Below are positions 1 to 8,237 of a DNA stretch of 64,000 bases, in pieces; position 1 is the first letter of the stretch; each line of letters starts with the position of its first letter. This DNA comes from Ignavibacteria bacterium. Its GTDB lineage: Bacteria; Bacteroidota; Ignavibacteria; Tepidaquicellales; Tepidaquicellaceae. Made by a program: the position numbers and the translations under genes. The stretch is from NCBI GenBank assembly GCA_041649015.1, contig JBAZNU010000004.1:124001-188000 (forward strand), read 5' to 3'. The notes under the pieces were generated by a model. The model was given only the letters and a program-made list of their open reading frames with translations, was not told the origin of the DNA and searched no databases.

Positions 1-506
1 GATGATCTTAAGCGGGGATCTTATCATTAATATTACCAAGAGAAAAGTCTCAAGAATTTGTCATCCCGAAATACGCGTTCTTTGTCGAAGATTCGACGTG
101 GCGAACGACCTTTGTTTTTCACTGCGATCCATGGGTAGATAATTTTTATATTTTGTTTTTCGATATTTAGTTTGTAGCCTATGGCTTCGCCGTGATCTTG
201 TAGATCTATCTACCAGTTCTTACTGTCCGCTGTCAGCTGTCGGCTGTCCGCTGAACGCTATCTCTCTTTCATTTCACAACTTCCAAATTACCCTTCGCAA
301 TATATATTGATTCTCTTCTCTATTTTTTGCATATTTGTCAAGCATAAGTTACAGACCCCCATAAAAAGTTTGTATCTTACATCAATAAATTATTCTATTA
401 AAGAGTATTTTTTTCGGGAACAAATACATGCAGTATACCGTTAAATTTGTATAGTGCATTACTTGGTAATATCATACACTAAAACAGCGATAGGAAAAAT
501 TAATCA
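1..506. other. Non-coding region with short repeats
   Basis: No convincing gene is visible in this stretch in any frame. It holds the heptamer array described separately (223-264), a small GGC-TTC-GCC hairpin at about 183-191, and an inverted pair GGTAGAT (134-140) / ATCTACC (208-214). Composition is more GC-rich in the first 280 bases than in the following AT-rich part. It may be the tail of a repeat-rich intergenic region extending to the left of the window. Confidence 0.5.
223..264. repeat. Degenerate 7-nt tandem repeat array
   Basis: Six consecutive heptamers run from 223 to 264. The first five follow CTGTCNG or a close variant (CTGTCCG, CTGTCAG, CTGTCGG, CTGTCCG, CTGAACG) and the sixth (CTATCTC) is decayed. 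The array is intergenic. Short tandem heptamers are known in other bacteria, such as the STRR repeats of cyanobacteria, but I do not recognise this family. Confidence 0.75.
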
Positions 507-683
507 TTGAAAAGAAGCAAACTAAATAAAGAAGATGTATATCAGCAGTTCGGATGGAAACCCGAAGATGGTGATTATATCGTACATCATGTTGGCCGTA
601 ATAAAAGCAAATTTCAGAAACAAATTGAAAAAATTATTAATAGGTTTAAGAAAACTAAACCAAGGAAAGTTTCTGATGATTGA
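507..683 (+). CDS. Small basic hypothetical protein (58 aa)
   Basis: A TTG-started reading frame of 58 codons, closed upstream by an in-frame TAA at 501. I do not recognise the product. It is highly charged, with Lys/Arg-rich ends and a central motif QQFGWKPEDGDYIVHHVGRN, a composition typical of a real soluble protein, whereas the overlapping frame from 535 is rich in Ile/Phe/Tyr as expected for noise. No membrane segment or signal peptide is seen. An inverted repeat follows at 709-760. The start is non-ATG and no ribosome binding site is evident, as is usual in this group. It could be the remnant of a larger gene. Confidence 0.45.
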   Translation: MKRSKLNKEDVYQQFGWKPEDGDYIVHHVGRNKSKFQKQIEKIINRFKKTKPRKVSDD

Positions 684-708
684 TTTTTACAAAATATTTT
701 ATTTCTAC

Positions 709-760
709 AGTAATTTTGAATGTATTTCAGGAAAAATCAATCATTTAAATCAAAATTACT
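709..760. repeat. 11-bp inverted repeat downstream of the small gene
   Basis: AGTAATTTTGA (709-719) is perfectly complementary to TCAAAATTACT (750-760), with a 30-nt loop; a run of seven T follows about 14 nt later. The loop is long for an intrinsic terminator, so termination is only a possibility. Confidence 0.4.
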
Positions 761-821
761 CAAAAATTAGTAGTTTTTTTCAATTCATTCCTGCACATTC
801 TCCGTCCAAAATTTAACCACC

Positions 822-908
822 AACCCGTGTCAAATGCGTAAAAAACGCGTTTAAAACCCGTGTCAAATGCGTATTTCTTTCAGTCTAAAGTAAATCACGT
901 CTAAAGTA
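822..908. repeat. Two pairs of direct repeats
   Basis: AACCCGTGTCAAATGCGTA occurs at 822-840 and again, identically, at 855-873 (33-nt period). It is followed by a second direct pair, GTCTAAAGTA at 883-892 and 899-908 (16-nt period). Both lie in the 296-nt gap between the small gene ending at 683 and the gene starting at 980. Function unknown; they could be binding sites upstream of the next gene or a dispersed intergenic repeat. Confidence 0.7.
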
Positions 909-979
909 CTATCTCTTTTAACATATCTTTAATATATTTGTTTATTAATCTTAATTAATATTCTTTTATTCCTTAAAAC

Positions 980-1765
980 ATGGCTACAATAAAAAAGCAG
1001 CTGCTCGGAGTTCCAAGAGGCAAGGTTGGTGACCTGCTCTTTAAAAATCGTAAAGGCAAAAGCTACCTAGCCCCGATGCCAAGGAAATATAAAGTTACCA
1101 ATTGCATTGATGCCATTAATAACCGTTCTCGGTTTGGTGTTGCATCTCAGTTTGCTTCTGCTGTAAACCATTCCGCCTACCTTAAGCCGCTCTGGAATGT
1201 TAAAAATCTTCGCGGTAAATCACCCTATACAAAATGCCTTGGATACAATTATCCGTTTACTAAAGGTCTGGGTACTTGGCGGTTGTCTCTTATAACACCT
1301 CATAATATTAATATTGATTTTTCCTCTGTTAATCTGACTAAAGATTCAATTGATATTAACTTTTATATCAAAAAGAATTCATCTGAAATCTTCAATAATC
1401 CTTTTATCGCAGTAACAATTATTTTCTTTAAAGACCTACTTCCGTCAGGCAGTGAGCAATCCATGAAAAACCTTCTCTTTGTTACTCTCGAATCTGAAGT
1501 ACTTGATTTTCAACCCGACTATGAAGACGTGAACAATTACTCATACAACATTAAAAAAGATTCGCTCTGGTTTATTGATTTTTATAAAAATATAATGGCT
1601 TATACTGCTTTTATTTCACCTCAAAGTTATAATGGTAAACCTTTGTTCACAACTGGAAACGCCGTCCCTGTCAGGGGATTCGAGTACGATCACGGTTCTG
1701 CTGGCATCACAGAAAAAGATGAACCTAAGCAGTCGGAACCATTCTTCAATTTCCGTATAAAATAA
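980..1765 (+). CDS. Hypothetical protein, DUF6266-like N-terminus
   Basis: A 261-residue protein without a signal peptide or membrane segment. Residues 9-33 contain a G-x3-G-K-V-G-D motif followed by a K-G-K-x-Y-L-A-P-x-P segment; this resembles the start of the DUF6266 family, a Bacteroidetes family of unknown function whose members open with a similar GKVG...KG...Y...P pattern. The rest is rich in aromatic and beta-branched residues, suggesting a beta-rich fold, and the tail is charged. Repeats 822-908 lie in the upstream gap and may be regulatory. The family assignment rests on the N-terminal motif from memory and is tentative. Confidence 0.55.
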   Translation: MATIKKQLLGVPRGKVGDLLFKNRKGKSYLAPMPRKYKVTNCIDAINNRSRFGVASQFASAVNHSAYLKPLWNVKNLRGKSPYTKCLGYNYPFTKGLGTWRLSLITPHNINIDFSSVNLTKDSIDINFYIKKNSSEIFNNPFIAVTIIFFKDLLPSGSEQSMKNLLFVTLESEVLDFQPDYEDVNNYSYNIKKDSLWFIDFYKNIMAYTAFISPQSYNGKPLFTTGNAVPVRGFEYDHGSAGITEKDEPKQSEPFFNFRIK

Positions 1766-1893
1766 TTTCTTTACATGGAAAGCCGTTTTCAATTCCTCTT
1801 TAACAGTCCTGTGAAAAATGTATACTTTTTGCAATTCATTCAACATTAAATTTCTTAGTTACATCTGATAATTTAATGCTTTATATTGCATAT

Positions 1894-2304
1894 ATGGATA
1901 GCAATTTACTTCATAGCGAACTCGTCTTTAAAGCCGTTAGAAGCGGCGGTAAAGGCGGTCAGAATGTCAATAAAGTTTCTACTAAAGTTGAGCTATATTT
2001 CGATATACCGAGGTCTATGGTTTTGTCCGATGTGGAAAAGACTCTACTCCTTACAAAACTTCTTAATAAAGTCGATAGAAAAGGCGTCATAAAAATCTCC
2101 TCTCAATCTGAACGCTCTCAGTTCTTGAATAAAACTCTTGCATTAAAAAAATTTAATGAGTTGATTGCTTCTGCATTCGTAAAAAGAAAGAAAAGAGTTA
2201 AAACAAAACCAGGTTCAGTCTCTAAAGAAGAAAGACTCGCTTCAAAAAAGATTGTTTCGGAAAAGAAATCATTAAGAGCTAAAAAATATTATGATTCAGA
2301 ATAA
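1894..2304 (+). CDS. arfB: ArfB/YaeJ-type peptidyl-tRNA hydrolase (ribosome rescue)
   Basis: A stand-alone RF-1 domain protein. The catalytic GGQ motif is at residues 21-23 within S-G-G-K-G-G-Q-N-V-N-K-V, which hydrolyses peptidyl-tRNA in the ribosomal A site. It lacks the codon-recognition domains of RF1/RF2 and ends in a long Lys/Arg-rich tail (from about residue 95) of the kind that occupies the mRNA channel of stalled ribosomes in ArfB. Start chosen at ATG 1894, giving 136 residues, close to the usual ~140; an upstream ATG at 1876 adds six residues unlike the family. The next gene begins at its stop codon, so the two are probably co-transcribed. Confidence 0.88.
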   Translation: MDSNLLHSELVFKAVRSGGKGGQNVNKVSTKVELYFDIPRSMVLSDVEKTLLLTKLLNKVDRKGVIKISSQSERSQFLNKTLALKKFNELIASAFVKRKKRVKTKPGSVSKEERLASKKIVSEKKSLRAKKYYDSE

Positions 2305-2305
2305 C

Positions 2306-3034
2306 ATGGTCTTAAGACCCAAGATTTTTGAACAGTTCGATAATATCGTCTGCGGTATGAGCATGAGATACTCTGAATCTCCACGTCCTCCTTACGACTT
2401 TAATATGAGCTTGAAAATCGGCGATGATGCCGATTCCGTAAAGCAAAACAGAAAAAGGTTCTTCAATATGCTTGGTATCGACGGCAGAAAAGTAACCTTT
2501 CAGTTTCAGGTGCACTCGAATATCCATAACTACGTTTCTGAAACAGCTTTCTTTCGCGGCTCCGATGGACTCTATACAGACCGCAGAAATCTATTCCTTG
2601 CTGTTAACGTTGCCGACTGCATTCCCGTCTTCATGTATGATTCCCAAAATCATATCGTCGCTGCTATTCATTCAGGCTGGAAAGGTACTCATTTGAAAAT
2701 TGTTTCGCTTACCCTCTCTACTCTTATCGATAAATTCGGTACTAAACCGGAAAAAGTTTTTGTCTATATCGGTCCGGGTATCAGTGTGAAGAATTTTGAA
2801 GTTAGCAAAGAGGTATTTGAACTTTTTGCAGATGAATTCAAAGAAACCAGAAATGGAAAGTTTTATGTTGACCTCAAAAAAGATATCTATGCAGGTCTGA
2901 TTAAACATGGTGTCCCAAAAGAAAACCTCCAGGCCTCAAAATACTGCACTTATGGTGATAGCGATAAGTTCCATTCCTTCAGACGCGACAAAGATAAATC
3001 GGGAAGAATGCTCGGTATCATCGGTATGAAATAA
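2306..3034 (+). CDS. pgeF: PgeF/YfiH family (multicopper polyphenol oxidase/laccase-domain) protein
   Basis: A cytoplasmic YfiH-fold protein. Members have been described as zinc-dependent purine nucleoside phosphorylases/deaminases and, for YfiH, as editing misincorporated peptidoglycan precursors. The metal-binding pattern is visible: His in F-Q-V-H-S (about residue 70), Cys in V-N-V-A-D-C (about 105) and His in A-I-H-S-G-W-K-G-T (about 122); the C-terminal Y-C-T-Y...F-H-S-F-R-R signature is present. Two starts are possible: ATG 2291, overlapping arfB by 14 nt, and ATG 2306, one base after its stop. I prefer 2306 because homologues begin just ahead of the P-x-I-F segment. Length (242 aa) is normal. 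Confidence 0.85.
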   Translation: MVLRPKIFEQFDNIVCGMSMRYSESPRPPYDFNMSLKIGDDADSVKQNRKRFFNMLGIDGRKVTFQFQVHSNIHNYVSETAFFRGSDGLYTDRRNLFLAVNVADCIPVFMYDSQNHIVAAIHSGWKGTHLKIVSLTLSTLIDKFGTKPEKVFVYIGPGISVKNFEVSKEVFELFADEFKETRNGKFYVDLKKDIYAGLIKHGVPKENLQASKYCTYGDSDKFHSFRRDKDKSGRMLGIIGMK

Positions 3035-3061
3035 TCACGCCAAATAATTGTTTTTTTCTGT

Positions 3062-3071
3062 CCCCCCCCCC
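3062..3071. repeat. Homopolymeric C10 tract
   Basis: Ten consecutive C residues in an otherwise AT-rich intergenic region, 64 nt upstream of the next start codon and 11 nt upstream of a possible -33 element. Confidence 0.9.
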
Positions 3072-3082
3072 TAAAAAAAGAC

Positions 3083-3113
3083 TTGATAATTTCAATATTG
3101 ATTAGTACCTTAA
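3083..3113 (+). promoter_or_regulatory. Possible Bacteroidetes-type promoter
   Basis: TTG at 3083-3085 is followed after 20 nt by TACCTTAA (3106-3113), an imperfect match to the TAnnTTTG -7 element. It sits 23 nt ahead of the ATG of the secreted beta-propeller protein. Weak evidence: match quality is modest and AT-rich DNA gives many such sites. Confidence 0.3.
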
Positions 3114-3135
3114 TTTAAATTTATTGGGGAAAACC

Positions 3136-5676
3136 ATGAAAAAGTTATTACTGTTTCTCGCAATTTTTATTTTCCTTAGCTCTTCAGCTAAATCTCAATT
3201 AATATACTATCAATGGAATCCTGTTAGTAGTCCTGTAACTAATAATCTTAACATTATTTATCCAACTCCGTCCAATTACGTAGTTGCCGGTAATGACGGA
3301 AAGCTTTTATACAGGAATATTCTGGAACCAAACTGGAATGTTACAGTTTCCGGTGTATCCACTAATCTCATTTCTTTATATGGTTCGCCAATACTGTATT
3401 CAGTCGGAGCTTCAGGTGTTATCCTTAAAAGCACTGATAATGGAATTAACTGGAGCAGTGTTACTTCGCCAACAGTAAATAATATTAACTCTGTTTCAGC
3501 TTTTGTCAGCCCGTCTTACAGAATTATTGGCGCAGATGGCGGCAAGATTTTTACCACTACAAACAATGGTGTTAACTGGACAGAAATTCCTTCCGGTACT
3601 ACTAACTCATTGAGGTCTATTTACTATGATGCTTCGATTTCTCAGTTCAGAAATTATATCTGTGGTGATAATGGCACTTTCTTAAAGCTGATTTACTTGT
3701 TGCCTCTACCTGTTTCAACCACAGTCATTCCCATAAATACCGGAGTTTCGAATAATCTATACGGCGTTACAGCTCTCGGAGATACTTCTAAAATAATGGT
3801 TGTAGGTTCCGGCGGTATGATTCTAAAGTCAACCGAGTCAGGCGGTACGTGGGTCCAGCAGACTAGCGGAACAACAAACACTCTCAGGTTTGTATATGCT
3901 GTTAACGCGAATGAAATCTGGACTGGCGGCGATAACGGAACTATACTCCGTACAACGAATGGCGGTACCAACTGGTTTCCGCAGGTCGTTAATTCTTCCG
4001 CAAATATATATTCCATGCTGCAAACGTCAAATTTAAAAGCTTTGGCTGTCGGCAGTGGCGGTACTATTCTTGAAACTAATCTTCCAAATCCTGTAAGCGA
4101 TTCTACTTTAAAGAGACTTAAACTCGACGGAAATAATATCAGCAGTTATTTTCAAACATCCGGCATTTTCAATCAGAATACTACATTAGGTAATTCCCCG
4201 GGTTTTGAATGGCCAAAAGGTTCGGGAAAATATGCAATGTTTACTTCCGGGCTAAGCATTTCTGCTATGGTAAACGGAAATCTTCGTCAGGCTATGTGTT
4301 CATATGGAGGCGAGTACAAGACAGGGCAAATTATCAACGGTGTACCGGAAACTACTCCTTACATGAATAAAATCTGGAAAGTAAGCGCGGGCGAAAACTG
4401 TTCTACAAGCATTGACTGGGCTAACTGGGGGATGATTGTTCCTTACGGTGCACCATACCGCGATGTAAACAATAACGGTCAGTATGACCCATGCACCGAT
4501 ATTCCGGGAATGAGAAATGCAAGTCAGACTTTATTTATGATTCTTACTGATGGATATCCTAATTCACACCGTCCGGGAGAAGGATTTGGGGGAGGTACGC
4601 TTCCTCTAAATTGTGATTTGAAAATTACTGCTTACACTTACGGCGATACTAATCTTTCAAATGTTCAGTTCATAAAATATGATATCATAAACAGAGGCAA
4701 TTCTGCCTGGAATAATCTATATATGGCTTTAGTGGGTGATTATGATCTCGGCGTTTCAGAGGACGATTTTTTATGTATGGATTCAACAAGGAATATGTGG
4801 ATAGGGTATAACGGTGATAATAATGACGGTACAGGTTCCCCGCCGACTTATGGAGTAAACCCGCCTGCGGTAGGTATGAGAGTTTTGAAATTTCCTGTTA
4901 ATAAAACCGTTGCACCTTATGATACTCTGAAACCAAGCGTTGGTGTAAAAACATCTTGCGGAGGATGCAGTGACCCTGTTTGTGAATGGGACCCAAGCGG
5001 TGACCCTAACGGCGCATACTTGCTTATGAAAGGTTTCAAAAAAGACGGCTCAAGATGGATGAGTCCGATGTTTACTCCGCCAAGTCCTGTGAAGTTCTTA
5101 TACTCAGGCGACCCTGAAACAAATTACGGTTGGACTGAACTTAAAGGAATGATTCGTAACTGCGGCGGTGATATAGGTGCCTATCAGCCGACTAATCAGC
5201 CAGGCGATAGAAGGTTTGTCCTCAGTATGGGCAAAGATAATTTTACGATGAACCCGGGCGATTCACAAACTATTATTGTTGCTCAGTTTATTGCACGAGG
5301 TACAAGCAACCTGAATTCAGTTACAAAACTTAAACAGCTTGCCGACGTTGTTGCAAACTACACTGTTGGTATTAATCAGATTGGCACAACCGTACCAAGT
5401 AATTTCGTTTTGTCTCAGAATTATCCGAATCCCTTCAACCCCGAAACAAAAATCAAGTTTACTATCCCCGCAATTCAAAATCTTTACAGTAACGTCACTA
5501 CTTTAAAAGTATTCGATATGCTTGGCAGGGAAGTCTCAGTTCTCGTTAATGACATGCTCAGTCCGGGAATTTATGAAGTCACTTTCGACGGAAGTAAACT
5601 TGCAAGTGGATTCTATTTCTACAGATTGCAATGGGGTGTCTATTCAGATACTAAACGTATGGTCTTGCTTAAATAA
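3136..5676 (+). CDS. T9SS-exported protein with YCF48/BNR-like beta-propeller
   Basis: Start chosen at ATG 3136 (846 aa) because it opens a clear signal peptide, M-K-K-L-L-L-F-L followed by a hydrophobic core; the TTG at 3124 only adds four residues. Residues ~30-310 contain repeated blades of the form V-G-x-x-G-x-I-L-K-S-T-x-x-G-x-x-W, typical of YCF48-like/BNR propellers found in many exported Bacteroidetes proteins. The middle part (~320-740) is a beta-rich region with many Pro/Gly and several Cys and no recognised catalytic motif. The C-terminus carries SQNYPNPFNP and ends K-R-M-V-L-L-K, the type A T9SS sorting domain, so the protein is probably attached to the cell surface or released. 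Specific function unknown. Confidence 0.85.
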   Translation: MKKLLLFLAIFIFLSSSAKSQLIYYQWNPVSSPVTNNLNIIYPTPSNYVVAGNDGKLLYRNILEPNWNVTVSGVSTNLISLYGSPILYSVGASGVILKSTDNGINWSSVTSPTVNNINSVSAFVSPSYRIIGADGGKIFTTTNNGVNWTEIPSGTTNSLRSIYYDASISQFRNYICGDNGTFLKLIYLLPLPVSTTVIPINTGVSNNLYGVTALGDTSKIMVVGSGGMILKSTESGGTWVQQTSGTTNTLRFVYAVNANEIWTGGDNGTILRTTNGGTNWFPQVVNSSANIYSMLQTSNLKALAVGSGGTILETNLPNPVSDSTLKRLKLDGNNISSYFQTSGIFNQNTTLGNSPGFEWPKGSGKYAMFTSGLSISAMVNGNLRQAMCSYGGEYKTGQIINGVPETTPYMNKIWKVSAGENCSTSIDWANWGMIVPYGAPYRDVNNNGQYDPCTDIPGMRNASQTLFMILTDGYPNSHRPGEGFGGGTLPLNCDLKITAYTYGDTNLSNVQFIKYDIINRGNSAWNNLYMALVGDYDLGVSEDDFLCMDSTRNMWIGYNGDNNDGTGSPPTYGVNPPAVGMRVLKFPVNKTVAPYDTLKPSVGVKTSCGGCSDPVCEWDPSGDPNGAYLLMKGFKKDGSRWMSPMFTPPSPVKFLYSGDPETNYGWTELKGMIRNCGGDIGAYQPTNQPGDRRFVLSMGKDNFTMNPGDSQTIIVAQFIARGTSNLNSVTKLKQLADVVANYTVGINQIGTTVPSNFVLSQNYPNPFNPETKIKFTIPAIQNLYSNVTTLKVFDMLGREVSVLVNDMLSPGIYEVTFDGSKLASGFYFYRLQWGVYSDTKRMVLLK

Positions 5677-5681
5677 TTTTT

Positions 5682-5716
5682 AAATCTTCTTCCCGTAATA
5701 TACGGGAAGAAGATTT
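5682..5716. terminator. Long hairpin between convergent genes
   Basis: AAATCTTCTTCCCGTA (5682-5697) is perfectly complementary to 5701-5716 across a 3-nt loop, a 16-bp stem. It lies between the stop codons of a plus-strand gene (5676) and a minus-strand gene (5720). T-rich sequence follows the stem mainly in the minus direction, so it probably terminates the minus operon and may serve both. Confidence 0.7.
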
Positions 5717-5719
5717 GCT

Positions 5720-6082
5720 CTACAACTTATTATAATCTATCGTTATCTCTTTCCCTTTCGGTATATCCTTTAACGCATAGTAATCATAATTCTCATCGTT
5801 TACCGCATTGGGCTTATCCGAATGATTCAGAAACCATCCAACTGACATCCTGTTGAAGTTCTTCGGCGTGCTGTATCCCTTATCCTCAGGAAAATGTATT
5901 GAGTATTTTGCAAGAACTCTTGAGGGTATATTAGTATGTATAACATTCGATTCATGAAGAAATGTATGGTCTTCCTCCTCGAATAATGGCAGCTTTGTTC
6001 CTTTCTTTATTTTCCCCGTTGAAAAAACCCCGACTCCATGTATCGAAGATGGCCTTAATTCAAATATTATCTGATTTGTCAT
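5720..6082 (-). CDS. Small SET-domain protein (putative methyltransferase)
   Basis: A 120-residue protein that is essentially one SET domain: the N-terminal G-V-G-V-F-S segment with K-G-T (about residues 14-26), the N-H-S-x-x-P-N-A motif that binds S-adenosylmethionine (about 93-100), and the closing E-I-T-I-D-Y (about 112-117). SET proteins methylate lysine side chains; bacterial substrates are largely unknown. Start chosen at ATG 6082, which gives the SET N-terminus directly and leaves 13 nt to the upstream gene; a start at 6133 would overlap that gene and add unrelated residues. Last gene of the three-gene minus operon. The lack of pre/post-SET cysteine domains is normal for bacterial forms. 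Confidence 0.82.
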   Translation of the reverse strand: MTNQIIFELRPSSIHGVGVFSTGKIKKGTKLPLFEEEDHTFLHESNVIHTNIPSRVLAKYSIHFPEDKGYSTPKNFNRMSVGWFLNHSDKPNAVNDENYDYYALKDIPKGKEITIDYNKL

Positions 6083-6095
6083 CTCGCCTTCATTT

Positions 6096-7511
6096 TTATA
6101 TTTCAAACTCGTTTCCTCTTTCTGGTATAACAATATTCTTAAACCCGTTTGAGTTCAGTATCGTATTTAGATTGTTCTGCTGAAGAGATTCACCGTGAAC
6201 AAGAAATATTTTCTTAAGTCTGTTCTTGTCAAACTTCTTTATGTACTCAAGCAGCTCATTACTGTCTGCATGCGCACTGAATGAGTTTAGTATCCGTACC
6301 CTTGCCTTTACTACGTGTTCCTCGCCGAATATTTTTACAACGTATCCTGGCTTGTCAGATGCTTTTATAAGCTGTCTTCCAAGTGTGTGCTCACCCATAT
6401 AACCGATTATCATAATCGAATTCTTTGGATTGCCAATATTGTTAGCAAGATGATGAAGTATCCTGCCCGCTTCGCACATCCCCGACGCTGAGATTATCAT
6501 TACCGTGCCTTTAATAGAGTTAAGTTTCTTCGAGTCCTCAACTTTAGTTATATAATTTACAGTATCTGATCCGAATACTTGAACTCCCGAGGCAAGCAGC
6601 TTGTATGTTTCTTCATCAAAACACTCAGGATGCAGTTTGAATATTTCAGTGGCATTTACTGATAGGGGACTGTCAACATAAACAGGGAAGTCCGGTAGTT
6701 TGCCCGCTGCTTTCATTTTTGATATTTCATATACTAATTCTTGTGTCCTCCCGACACTAAACGAAGGCACAATTATTTTACCGTTTGTAGATAACGCTTC
6801 TGTTATAGTGTCAAGAAGCCCCTGCTCTATCTTGCTCGCAGGTTCATGGTATAAACCTCCGTACGTTGATTCCGTTATCAGATAATCAACATCACCCATA
6901 AATTCAGGGTCTTTTAAAATTGGGAGGTCCCTCCGTCCTAAGTCTCCCGTAAATCCTAACTTGTACGTCCTCCCGTTTTCTGTGATTTCTAATACCACAG
7001 ACGCCGAACCCAATATATGTCCCGCATCAACAAATGTTACCTTTACTTCATCTCCAAGTCCGTCTATGCGAAATGTTTTGTTATATGGTATAGTTTTAAA
7101 CTGTGTTATTATCTGCCTTGCATTCTCAACCGTGTATAAGGGATTAAATAACTCCTGATTCTTCTTTGCACGTCTCTTGTTAACAAACTCAACATCCTTC
7201 TCCTGAATGAATGCACTGTCAAGCAGCATAATTGAGCATAAGTCGCGTGTTGCTGGAGTTGTGTATACATCGCCTGTAAACCCCTTTCTCGATAAAGTAG
7301 GAAGATTACCGGCATGGTCAATGTGTGCATGCGAAAGTACTACCGCATGAATCTCCGTAGGATCATAAAGAAATTTTCTGTTCATCTGAAACGATTCTTC
7401 TCTCTTGCCCTGAAACATCCCGCAATCTAATATTATTTTCTTTCCGTTTATTTCAAGTAAGTGTTGAGAACCTGTCACAGTCCCCGCCGCTCCGCAAAAT
7501 TTTATCCTCAT
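6096..7511 (-). CDS. MBL-fold/beta-CASP RNase-like protein (Ysh1/CPSF73 type)
   Basis: A 471-residue metallo-beta-lactamase with a beta-CASP insert, the architecture of CPSF73/RNase J-like RNA processing nucleases. The zinc motif H-A-H-I-D-H-A-G is at about residues 61-68, the D-A-G-H-I-L-G-S segment at about 162-169, the beta-CASP domain covers roughly 210-395, and the C-terminal RMMBL part includes F-S-A-H-A-D (about 412-417) supplying another metal ligand. Length matches the bacterial 'MBL-fold RNA specificity factor' group. The start codon shares its A with the stop of the preceding glycosylase gene, so the two are translationally coupled. It lacks the extra C-terminal domain of RNase J, so a direct RNase J role is less likely. 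Substrate unknown. Confidence 0.88.
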   Translation of the reverse strand: MRIKFCGAAGTVTGSQHLLEINGKKIILDCGMFQGKREESFQMNRKFLYDPTEIHAVVLSHAHIDHAGNLPTLSRKGFTGDVYTTPATRDLCSIMLLDSAFIQEKDVEFVNKRRAKKNQELFNPLYTVENARQIITQFKTIPYNKTFRIDGLGDEVKVTFVDAGHILGSASVVLEITENGRTYKLGFTGDLGRRDLPILKDPEFMGDVDYLITESTYGGLYHEPASKIEQGLLDTITEALSTNGKIIVPSFSVGRTQELVYEISKMKAAGKLPDFPVYVDSPLSVNATEIFKLHPECFDEETYKLLASGVQVFGSDTVNYITKVEDSKKLNSIKGTVMIISASGMCEAGRILHHLANNIGNPKNSIMIIGYMGEHTLGRQLIKASDKPGYVVKIFGEEHVVKARVRILNSFSAHADSNELLEYIKKFDKNRLKKIFLVHGESLQQNNLNTILNSNGFKNIVIPERGNEFEI

Positions 7512-8131
7512 TATTTTATCTCCTTTATGATTTCTTTGTTTAGTCTATGTTTTGTTACGTATGCATTGTCCTTTATGAAAAATCTGTAAGGAAGCTCTGC
7601 CCCTTCTTTTATTCCGATTCTTGTAGTTACCGCTATTGTAAAACTGTCCCTTCTTTTTTTCCTGAAAATCTTAATCCTGTCTTCTGTTAGATCAAGTGAG
7701 TTATCTTTTCTACCTATATCAAATGCCATGCAGAACTTGGCTGGTCCGTTCGTAAGGTTTACATCTCCAATTGGATAATTCCTGTTCTTTCTCATTTCAT
7801 GTATTCCTTCTATCGGCTCTACTGCCCTTATTAACACAGCCGAACCCGTACCCTTATTCTCTGTTACAACATTAAAGCAGAAGTAATTCCCGTAAACAAA
7901 ATAAACGTAAGATATTCCTCCATATTCAAACATAGGTCGGTTTCTGTCCGTTAATTTTCTGTATGCATGACAGGCAGGGTCATTATTTCCCAGATATGCC
8001 TCCGTCTCAACTATTCTTGCGCTAAGTGTATAGTTAGGCGTTTCTTTCGTAATAAGGCATCCAAGCAGTTTCTGTGCCACCGTTATTGTATCCTTCATAT
8101 ACAGCTTTTTCTCTAATAGAATAGTATCCAC
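7511..8131 (-). CDS. AAG/MPG-family 3-methyladenine DNA glycosylase
   Basis: A 206-residue protein matching the MPG (alkyladenine glycosylase) family: R-I-V-E-T-E-A-Y-L-G (about 40-49) with the catalytic Glu, D-P-A-C-H-A-Y (about 52-58), the Y-V-Y-F-V-Y-G strand (about 75-81) with the DNA-intercalating Tyr region, and the R-A-V-E-P-I-E-G segment (about 101-108). It excises alkylated and deaminated purines to start base-excision repair. Length fits the bacterial form. First gene of the minus operon with the beta-CASP protein and SET protein; the grouping suggests co-expression, but no functional link is evident. The 214 nt to the divergent subtilase gene must hold both promoters. Confidence 0.9.
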   Translation of the reverse strand: MDTILLEKKLYMKDTITVAQKLLGCLITKETPNYTLSARIVETEAYLGNNDPACHAYRKLTDRNRPMFEYGGISYVYFVYGNYFCFNVVTENKGTGSAVLIRAVEPIEGIHEMRKNRNYPIGDVNLTNGPAKFCMAFDIGRKDNSLDLTEDRIKIFRKKRRDSFTIAVTTRIGIKEGAELPYRFFIKDNAYVTKHRLNKEIIKEIK

Positions 8132-8237
8132 TTTTCAAAGTCGCATTTTATGCTGGAATATTAAAGTCAATTCAATGTTCAGTTATTTTTCTTTGCTCTG
8201 ACTTTTATTCTCCGTTTTTTGATTCCTGTGTTTATCA

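Noticed and set aside
535..816. 93-codon ATG frame overlapping the small gene at 507
   Set aside because: Its Ile/Phe/Tyr/Ser-rich composition looks like a frame shadow; the TTG frame at 507 is more protein-like, and this frame crosses an inverted repeat.
1616..1846. 76-codon minus-strand frame over the end of the DUF6266-like gene
   Set aside because: Overlaps a better supported gene and has no family features.
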